Of a stretch of DNA of 64,000 nucleotides, positions 56,872 to 64,000 are shown one piece after another; the first letter of the stretch is position 1, and every line of letters begins with the position of its first letter. A model generated the notes under the pieces. It saw only the letters and a list, made by a program, of their open reading frames with translations, was not told the origin of the DNA and searched no databases. Made by a program: the position numbers and the translations under genes. Location: NCBI GenBank assembly GCA_038503035.1, contig JAVSML010024709.1, forward strand, positions 533,597 to 597,596, given 5' to 3'. The DNA is from Crocodylus rhombifer (taxonomy: Eukaryota > Chordata > Crocodylia > Crocodylidae).

Positions 56872-56942
56872 ACAGATGAGGGGACTGGACTCAATGATCT
56901 ATAAGGTCCTTTCCAGCCCCTAACAATCTATGAATCTAACAC
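56872..56942 (+). mobile_element. CR1 3'-end fragment
   Basis: GACTGGACTCAATGATCTATAAGGTCCTTTCCAGCCCCTAACAATCTATGAATCTA-type sequence is the terminal segment of a CR1 3' UTR; only about 70 bp remain. Confidence 0.8.
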
Positions 56943-58050
56943 TGGCTGTGCATATTTTAAATAAGGTGCAATTAATGAAATGGGGAGGATCTAAAAATGT
57001 AATCATATCCCCTTCCTATTCGACTGCACCTTCCAAGGCTGGTGATGGAGCAGTGTTCTCCTTGCTGTAACCACTGAAGCTGATGAGGCTCAGACCCGGG
57101 AGAGATCTGGAAACACTGCTGCTACCATAAGCCTCATTAGCTGCAGTGATTGCAGTGAGTGGTACAAAGCCCCAGTTGATGGGACTCCCAGTCACAGGGT
57201 GGCACTTGGCCACTCATTCAATTCATGGTGTCATTAGAACAAGCTACTACCTTAGAGAACACATCTCTTACCCAGTCTGCCTCAACTTACATTTTCACTG
57301 ACTGTTTTTTTTACATGCATACTGGCCTCTGGCTTCTTTACTAGTCCACCCAGGAAGACCACAGATCAACTGCAGATGCTTCCTCAGCCAGATAGCTACA
57401 ACCTCTGCCCCTAACACCAGCAGAGCCCCCCTATGCCTAACAGAGGATGCTTGTGCCCTAAAGCTTGCAAAAATCTTTAAATTAACTCTGACTTTTGATC
57501 TTGTTATCAGGAGATCATATCTCAGAATTTCTTCTGGTGAATGCAGAGAGCGCAAAGCTGGTAAGTCTGTGGAGAAGGGATGGGGGTGGGAAGGGGGGGG
57601 CAAGGGGCAGGAGTGAATGTGGCCCCAGAGCCATGGGAGGCATAGGGGGCACATGCCCCCCAGATTTGTTAATGGGACAGAGGTAGGCTCTCACATGCCC
57701 TCCTGCCTTTGTCCCAGGAATCACACACATACACTTCAAAAATAGCATCTCATGATTTACATTCCAAATCTCTTGATTCTGAAGTTTATCTTATGATTTT
57801 TGACACGCTGGCAATGGCAATACTGTTAATAAAAAATACCCATCTACCCAAAGAACCTGGCCTGCCAATGTCCTTAGACCAATATGGCTACAAACAACCA
57901 CCCTGCCGTTATTCCACAATGTTTATGGCCGTTCACTGGTGGAGCGGGGTCACAGCTTAATTCCCTGGTTAATTACCCCTGTAAGCGTGGAGGAACAGGG
58001 GAGCAGGGCCTCAGCTTCCCCCTGCGGAAGCTGGTGACTGCCACCGGCTC
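56943..58050. other. Intergenic region upstream of SMIM30
   Basis: No assured gene. A minus-strand frame at 57213-57016 (65 codons) has no recognisable family. A short piece near 57635-57720 resembles the 48.5-kb element. Confidence 0.4.
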
Positions 58051-58356
58051 TGGCTTGTGTGGACAAGCAGGCTGCAACCACCCGTGAGCGCCATGACGCA
58101 TCACCCACGGGGCACGGGAACCTGGGCGGGCGAGCGGGAAAGCAGGAGCAAGGCACAACCAGGCCCCATGATGCAGCGGCAAGTGGACCAGGACGTTCCA
58201 GCCCAGGCAGCACGTTCCATCCGGGGCCTTCTCCCTCCAATCAGCGGCCGGGGAAGGGAAGAGCCGGCTGAGATCACGTGGCCTGTAATCATCACCCTCC
58301 CCCCAAAGGGCTGAGCCGCCACTTTCCCGCAGAGGGAGCTGCCAGCCCGCCGTGGG

Positions 58357-58400
58357 GCATTGTGGGAGCTGCCGCCGTCGGTAATGCTGGGAAATGTAGT
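58357..58400 (-). promoter_or_regulatory. ZNF143/THAP11-type (SBS) site
   Basis: The minus strand of 58382-58400 reads ACTACATTTCCCAGCATTA, very close to the ZNF143 consensus ACTACAATTCCCAGCATGC. A second shorter match (minus-strand CTCCCACAATGC, 58357-58368) lies 13 bp upstream. Such sites are typical of vertebrate CpG-island promoters. Confidence 0.7.
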
Positions 58401-58559
58401 CCCGCCCCCACCCCCGGTTCTTCAGCGAAGGGAGGCCCCGCCCCCCCCGGTCCCGCTCGTCTCCCGCTTGGTCGGGGGAAGGGCCGCATTCCCAGCAGCC
58501 CCCGCGCGGGGGCGGGGCGCTCTCCTGCTGGGCAGGCGCTGCCGCACGTGACGCCGCGC

Positions 58560-58809
58560 TGGGGACTCGCGCTGCGCTGCTGGAAGAGTTGCCGGTAGCC
58601 CGCGGCCAGGTTGGGGGGCGGCGCGGGCAACGTGGCGCTGAAGGCGGGTCCCCTCCTCTAGAGGGGTCCCGGTGGGGGAGCGGGGTTGATCTTCGGCGCG
58701 CTCCGCAGGCCCCAATCCCAATCCCAATCCCGCCCGTCTGCTTCTCCCTCAGGCGTTTCCTGCACCAGCTCCTCAGCGAGGGAGCGCCCGCAGCAGCCCC
58801 GTGCGCCAG
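58560..58809 (+). other. Probable non-coding first exon of SMIM30
   Basis: The 3' boundary is a strong donor, CAG|GTGAGG, at 58809/58810. The exon's 5' limit is a guess. An alternative donor GCGGCCAG|GTTGGG lies at 58610. The segment contains three tandem CCCAAT units (58712-58730). It has no conserved coding frame. Confidence 0.55.
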
Positions 58810-59908
58810 GTGAGGGTCCTTCCTGCAAGTTTCGGAGCCACCTTGACTTGACTCGTGCTCCCGCCGGGAGAAGCCCCTCTTCTCGGACTCGCGTACACAG
58901 CAGGGGCAGCGCTGTGGGGGCCTCAAGCCCAGTCAGAGCCATACCTGCCTCCCTCCGCTGCCTCCTCCCCCCCCCAGCACAGAGCAGGTGGGAGCTGCCC
59001 TTGCCCAGCTGGTGAGCAGGGCAGCACTGCTTCAGGGCCTTCAGGCTGCGCTTCCGCATCTCTGGCCGGGGAGGGGCTGAGCCACAGGGTGTCCCACAGT
59101 AAGGGGCAAGCAGGGAGAGTGGGGGGGAGCCAGCAAGCTACAGGGGAAAGATTTGGGGGTAAAGGGGCCATGTGACCCTTTGCCATACATGGCGGCTAAT
59201 TCAAATTTTAATGTCATAAAATTCTGTGCCTAGAAGATTATGACAAGTTGATGAATTTTCCATATGACTAATTTAATTATTGGGGTGGGTTATCTTAAAT
59301 TCCAAGTCATTTTGAACATGGGTCATTTTAAATATGACATTATTCCTGTCTGAAATCCAAATATCTAGCTAAATTCCAGTTCTAAAGCGGTGAAGCTCAG
59401 TAACCCTGTTTGTACATATCCGTGGGCCATGTCTTTTCAACCAAGCCAGGGTCCTGAATACAAGTCCCAGGCCTCAGAGTCCAAGTATTACCCAAGATGC
59501 TTGATCTGAGCCAAGAAGTTGAGAAATAATAAGTAATAGACATTAGCAATTCCACTGGAAAACCTCAGTGCAGATGAGGCTGTTTAGTTTTACTGCCAGG
59601 TAAGCTAAGGAAGAATAATTATGTGCAGGAAGCATGTAGTGTCCCTTGCCCAGCTTCCTTGCAGTAAATTCTTGCTTTGTCTCCATAGGGGATAAATATG
59701 GGTTTGGTATATCACTATAAAATAAGTGGGGGTGGGGGGGAAAGAAGCAGGGGAGGAGAAAACTATCTGTAAAGAAAAGCCTACACTTCCAGAGTTCTAG
59801 TCCTATATTTTCATGCAGTTTTTGTGGTCATAGCTGTGAGTGTGGAGTTTCTTTGAGATGCAGCTAAAAATAGAAACCCTCTCCTGTTCCTTTTGGTTTT
59901 TGTTTTAG
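58810..59908 (+). other. SMIM30 intron 1 (predicted)
   Basis: About 1.1 kb, GT...AG. The acceptor at 59908 has a good pyrimidine tract (CCTGTTCCTTTTGGTTTTTG before TTTTAG). A degraded MITE-like piece (TTTAATTATTGGGGTGGGTT) is near 59270. Confidence 0.6.
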
Positions 59909-59965
59909 ATACTGTTGAAGTACCAGCCTGTTTCACTCCTCTTTCAAGATAGCTTGATCATCAGC

Positions 59966-60151
59966 ATGGCTTCTCCCTGCAAAGCCTCAGACTTCTTCTT
60001 TGTACTCATTTCACTGCTGTTTCTACTGCCTGGGGTTGAAGCACTGGATCTTGGAGATGCAGTTGCCCTCTTGCTGGGCTTAGCTGTCAGCATCACTGGA
60101 CTCTGTGTCTGTCTAGGCTGGTATGCAAGAAGAAGAAATGGACAGCTATAA
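59966..60151 (+). CDS. SMIM30: Small integral membrane protein 30
   Basis: Predicted 61-residue single-pass membrane micropeptide. An N-terminal hydrophobic segment (about residues 9-26, DFFFVLISLLFLLPGVEA) looks like a signal sequence. A short acidic stretch (LDLGDA) follows, then a second hydrophobic segment (about 31-50, ALLLGLAVSITGLCVCLGW), then the basic tail YARRRNGQL. The block from GDA.ALLLG to ARRRNGQ closely matches vertebrate SMIM30, about 59 residues in human. The open frame extends 17 codons upstream without an ATG, and the ATG at 59966 gives the family length, so I chose it. The whole CDS is in one exon opening at 59909. In human the peptide was first found on a transcript annotated as non-coding (LINC00998) and is reported to act at membranes with SRC-family kinases and in calcium handling. 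Those roles are known for human only and are not visible here. Confidence 0.95.
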   Translation: MASPCKASDFFFVLISLLFLLPGVEALDLGDAVALLLGLAVSITGLCVCLGWYARRRNGQL

Positions 60152-62865
60152 CTTTAAGGAGATGGCCAGGTCAAAAATAATTCTAAAGTCTTCTTGTTGG
60201 GATTTAAGGTTTAAAACTGAGTCAAGTTTCTGGTAGCTTTCTGAACCATGAAGTGGGATCCTTCAAACTTCTCTTGCTCTGCTATGCCAGTAATAAGACT
60301 GTGCTTGGCAGAAAGTGTTTGCAAGATCTATTCCAATAGCAGTAAGATGGTTTCATATCGCTTATGATGAGATACTGCCTTAACACTAAGGTGGAAATGA
60401 GCTATTTGAAGAAAAATGTACTCTGACTAAGTAAAAGTTTTAAATTATTGGGGGGTTTTTGAGCAAAATGCTTGACTGACTCTAGAAGTTGGATTGCAGT
60501 GGTTGGTCACCAGAAAGGCAGCCATTAAGATGCTAGTCAGGATAGAAACTTGGAAGTACTGAATCTCTCAGTTTGAGAACTAAAGAGCCAGGCCTATTTG
60601 TAAATGCACAGGTTCTTCCTAATGAGAATTTAAAAGGAAAAAAAAAACCCGTAATAGCTCATTTCTTTTGTCGTAGGGCTAAGACATCGGAGCCTTAGAA
60701 AAATGTGGAAAAAATCTCTACTGGTAAAGCACTCCACTGTAGCGTAGGTTTATGTTACGAATTAGAATCAATTTAATAAATAGCTTTGTTTTGCAAGAGG
60801 AATTTTTTTTTTTTTTTAAATATGTGTATGATGCATAGGAATGTCTGTAACACGTCTACTGGTCAAAGGGAAAAAATTTATGTTGTAAAAACTTGGGAAA
60901 GACCAAATGTTTTGTGCATGTGTCTTCTTTGTTTACATCTTGCATTCATTTCTCTCTGAAATGGGTTCAGTTTGGGGTTTTGTTGTTTGCAGTATCTTTA
61001 CTGGATTTCTTGATTTCTCCCCCCTCCCCCCCCCCCAATGTAAACTGTTTGACAATTTTAATAGCTGGTCAATAGGCCCCACTTCATGATGATGCTTTTA
61101 TGCCTTCTTTAGCTAGCACTGATGCCCCAGTCCTAACTCCCCTGGGTTGTCCACTTCAGCTCCATGCAAGACTGTGGCCAAGGCTTGTGCCAAAAGAAAA
61201 CAACTAAACAAGTATTCAGAACTTTATTGAGAACCTGGTGAATGTTTTGGCAGATAACATGCTTGAATTTTAATAGCCTTGTTCTACACATCCACAGCCA
61301 GATCTGGTGTGAGTAAAACTTTTATAAGCACTGTTGTGCATTTTTTGGTCCTACCAGAAAATACTAATACTGGTGAGGTAGAGCATCCTACACAACATCT
61401 TCCTTTCTACCAGCAGAAAGGCATGTGGCTATAGTCAGGAATATTTTTTGACCACATTGTTTCTATAGGTGGCTTGGGGCCTTTGCAGTTGTTACCAGCC
61501 AGTGTTGGGTTGCTTTATCTCAATAAAAAGTTCAGCCCCACATAAACAGTAGCAGAGTGACTAGAAGGTGATCTCCTTTGAAACTTGCACCATGTGCTGC
61601 TCAACTGGAGCTGGCAACCTGGACTGGTATAATTGGGAAGTCAGTGAAGAGGGTAAGAGGCAGAGTGCAAAGCCCTGTTCTTTTGCTACCCCTTCTCTCT
61701 CCCTGAGGTCTAATAATGCAGCACAGAGCAAGGGATATAATGATCAAGCAAATTTGACAGGTCATTGGGTAGTTTGACCATGGTTGGATTTGTGTCATTT
61801 AGAAATGCTTTGGCCTGTCTAGCCCTCTTCTGTGGAAAATGGACAAAGGTAGGCAAATCCCAGCTGTTAAACTCTGGGCTCTTCAATCTTGTGATTAATC
61901 TCTTCCAAGCAACCTGGCCAGCAGGCTGCCAAAATCCATACAGGGTTGGAGTTGTAGGAACAAATGCAGCTGCCCCTCAACATCAGGTACAACAGAGAGA
62001 TCGCCTCTGCTCTTAGTCTGATTCAGCTTGTGTGTACTACATCAACATCAGTTCAGCTCATAGGGTTGTTATGTTCACCTGCAGGCCTTTCCTCAGCTGA
62101 CATATAATGTCCTTTCCCTGATGTTTTGAGGTCAAGAGTAGAAAGAGATTCTTCATGCACAAAAGCACCACAGTGAAATCTTCATTCTAAGATTTACACT
62201 TCAGAAAGGAAGTAAAGTACTTAGTGATGCCCTGCCCTTCATGAAATGCAGTGAAGAGACCTCTGCTCAGCAGCTGTGGATGACCAGATATGTTTATATA
62301 GCTAGGTAAATGCTGCCACATCCTACTCCACACTATAAGCAAAAGGGAGGAGCATGGGGGGCAGGGCATAAATACTGGATGCACCCTTCCCTTCCCCACA
62401 TCTAAGTCCTTTTTTATTCATCAGTGAATCTGTTTACTGGACCAAGGCTCACAAGCCTGTCAGACTCTGAACTTTTCAAAAAGAGCAAAATGTGACCATT
62501 GCTAGCTTTCCCCAAACTCCTCTATCTTGTTCTCTTAAGAAAAAATGCTAGATTCTTCTTTAGTAATTTCCCGCAATTGTGTATTAAGTTTTTCTCCCTT
62601 GTAGAGCAGCCAAGCAAAAAATTCTTATCATTACTGTCAGGTTATGGGATACTAGGAATTGTATTCTTTGCCTGTGGCCACATGTACATAACTGAAGGAT
62701 ATTTCTATGGATAATGGTGTGTTTAACCTGGTTTTGACAAAAACTACTTACTGTATTGCTAACGAATTGCAACTTTCATGGGGTTACTAACCGCATGTGT
62801 ACATTTTGATCTTCCTTTTGTTTTCTCTCAATTTGTAATAAATTCTTTCAAGTAAGTTCTGGCGG
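60152..62865 (+). other. Probable SMIM30 3' UTR with several poly(A) signals
   Basis: Largely free of recognisable transposons, unlike the rest of the window. AATAAA signals lie at 60775-60780, 61522-61527 and 62837-62842; the last is followed by a GT-rich stretch (AAGTAAGTTCTGGCGGTAGTT), a fair cleavage context. Which signal is used cannot be read from sequence. Short frames inside it have no family match. Confidence 0.5.
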
Positions 62866-63630
62866 TAGTTCAATAATTCAACTTGTGTAAGAAGAATGAA
62901 TAAAGGGGATGGGAGAGAAATAACTGAATAATAAAAACAGTTCAAATAAAGCTACAGTCTTAAATTGATTTAAAAAAAATACTTGCAGCCCACACTGATG
63001 TGTATTTTAGCTTATGATCATCTTTGCCATATTGACAAGATAGCAATGCTGTCTCATTTCATTGTCCATAACTGATTTCCTAGCAATTTAAATCCCCTTA
63101 AAGGGTCTGATCCTGCTCTGTGAAATCAATATCATCATTCCCTTTGAGTTTAGTGGGCAGGGTCAAGCTCTTAATTGGCTGATTAGAAGTAACCTGAGGC
63201 ACTTCTATGTTCTTTTTAGCTTAAACTCTGAATTTCCAGGATTGTAATAAATGGCATTCTTAGTATTAAAACCAACTTTGCCACAGTAACTTTTGTAACC
63301 AGGCACCCAAGGAAATTAAAGACCATTTCATGTCCCCAAAAATTACGGTCTAATATTTATAATCTTATAATGATACATTTTCATGGAACCCCACAAATAG
63401 GTTGTTTTATCTTGGCATTGTTCAGTGGAAGCTGGTCTAGCTACTTAACTTGACTTCTGGACCTCTGTTCAGTGTTGTGGGGGGTGGTTTTTCTACCAAA
63501 CATACCATTTAGTAGTTGTATAGGGACAACTGTATAGAGTAAATGTAACCGTACAGTACTCACTCAGAGAAAACAGTAGATCCCTTAACGTAGACAGCTT
63601 CAAAGTAAAGAGTTACTGTATGTATACTCT
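62866..63630. other. Intergenic, no gene seen
   Basis: A/T-rich. Additional AATAAA copies near 62899, 62930 and 62945 may be weak alternative poly(A) signals. Nothing else recognised. Confidence 0.45.
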
Positions 63631-63632
63631 AT

Positions 63633-63994
63633 GGCTGTGTCTATGTATGCTGATTTAAGATGCTTTAGCCCAATTTAAGGCACATTAAGGACACATGTCT
63701 ACACATGCGCACCCTTAATGTACCTTAAAAATGGTGGGTTTAGGCTATTTGCACCTACATTTGACACTTTCAAAAGCAGGTATCAGATTTAGGCATGAAT
63801 AGCTAAAGCACACTAACTCACATATAGGGGTATTAACAGTGTGTATGGACTGATGTGGGACTAACTTTAGTCTCATGTCAGTCAGTGCACACAGCACTAA
63901 TGTGCTTTAATACATGCATGTGTAGACACAAGCCTAAATTGCCTTAAATGTGAATTAACTCTTGGCATGCATAAATGCATGTGTAGACATACCC
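63633..63994. mobile_element. MITE with GGGTATGTCTACACATGC-type ends
   Basis: The left end GGCTGTGTCTATGTATGC and the right end GCATGTGTAGACATACCC form terminal inverted repeats. GTCTACACATGCGCACCC recurs internally at about 63698. The interior is built from TTAAGG/CCTTAA and GCACA/TGTGC repeats with palindromic tendency. Same broad family as the MITEs at 3.9, 10.7, 13.1 and 34.4 kb. Confidence 0.65.
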
Positions 63995-64000
63995 TATGTA

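Larger units (their letters stand above)
58080..58980 (+). promoter_or_regulatory. CpG-island promoter of SMIM30
   Basis: A sharp rise in G+C and CpG content, the only such island in the window with a downstream gene. It contains a ZNF143/SBS-type site, GC boxes (e.g. GGGGCGGGGC 58509-58518), two E-boxes (CACGTG at 58275-58280, CACGTGAC at 58545-58552) and no TATA box. It reads as a housekeeping-type promoter. The exact transcription start is not determinable from sequence; the region 58540-58720 is most likely. Confidence 0.85.

Noticed and set aside
57016..57213. 65-codon minus-strand frame with fairly protein-like composition
   Set aside because: No family recognised, no splice context or neighbour on that strand, and in-frame stops directly upstream of its ATG. 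A conservation test would be needed to revive it.
57973..58926. 317-codon open frame on the minus strand over the CpG island
   Set aside because: Open because CpG-rich sequence lacks stop codons; overlapping long frames occur on both strands and the translation is low-complexity R/P/G/A-rich without a domain.
59915..59965. Upstream extension of the SMIM30 frame
   Set aside because: The extra 17 codons have no ATG and would make the protein longer than the family; the ATG at 59966 gives the expected length.

Overview
The window is vertebrate nuclear DNA, most likely from a crocodilian, with turtle as the main alternative. It contains one recognisable host gene. The rest is intergenic DNA built from several generations of transposable elements. 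The organism call rests on CR1 LINEs with reptile-type 3' ends, many short hAT-like and palindromic elements ending in motifs such as GTCTACACATGC, MIR-type SINE remnants, a gammaretrovirus-like endogenous retrovirus, and a conserved vertebrate SMIM30 reading frame. It is inferred, not proven.

Layout from left to right. 1-3.85 kb is mostly unique A/T-rich DNA with one solo LTR (1108-1678). 3.85-6.3 kb carries a decayed PIF/Harbinger transposase containing a perfect 109-bp inverted repeat. 7.07-7.98 kb is a non-autonomous hAT element. 10-14.7 kb holds a MIR remnant, palindromic MITEs and a minus-strand CR1. 16.5-18.06 kb is a GC-rich repeat of an unnamed family, seen again in reverse at 25.05-27.6 kb, where a second solo LTR of the 1.1-kb family has inserted. 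18758-24873 is a complete endogenous retrovirus with two 406-bp LTRs, broken gag-pro-pol and no env. 28.4-36 kb has hAT, MIR and CR1 pieces. 37.4-44.0 kb is a minus-strand L1/Tx1-type LINE split into three parts by later insertions. 44.6-45.3 kb is a CR1 3' fragment. 48.5 kb has a short insertion with an 11-bp target duplication. 51.5-54.5 kb is the best preserved LINE, a CR1 whose ORF2 is open for more than 600 codons, nested in GC-rich hAT-like sequence.

The host gene is SMIM30, on the plus strand. A CpG island at about 58.08-58.98 kb contains ZNF143-type, GC-box and E-box sites. A probable non-coding first exon ends at a CAG|GTGAGG donor (58809/58810), an intron of about 1.1 kb follows, and a single coding exon opens after the acceptor at 59908/59909. 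The CDS at 59966-60151 encodes a 61-residue single-pass membrane micropeptide. About 2.7 kb of largely repeat-free sequence with several AATAAA signals follows and is the likely 3' UTR. The first 58 kb contains no other credible host exon.

The features most worth checking are the perfect inverted repeat inside the old Harbinger transposase, the contrast between near-identical LTRs and badly broken genes in the env-less retrovirus, and the in-frame UGA between its gag and pro.
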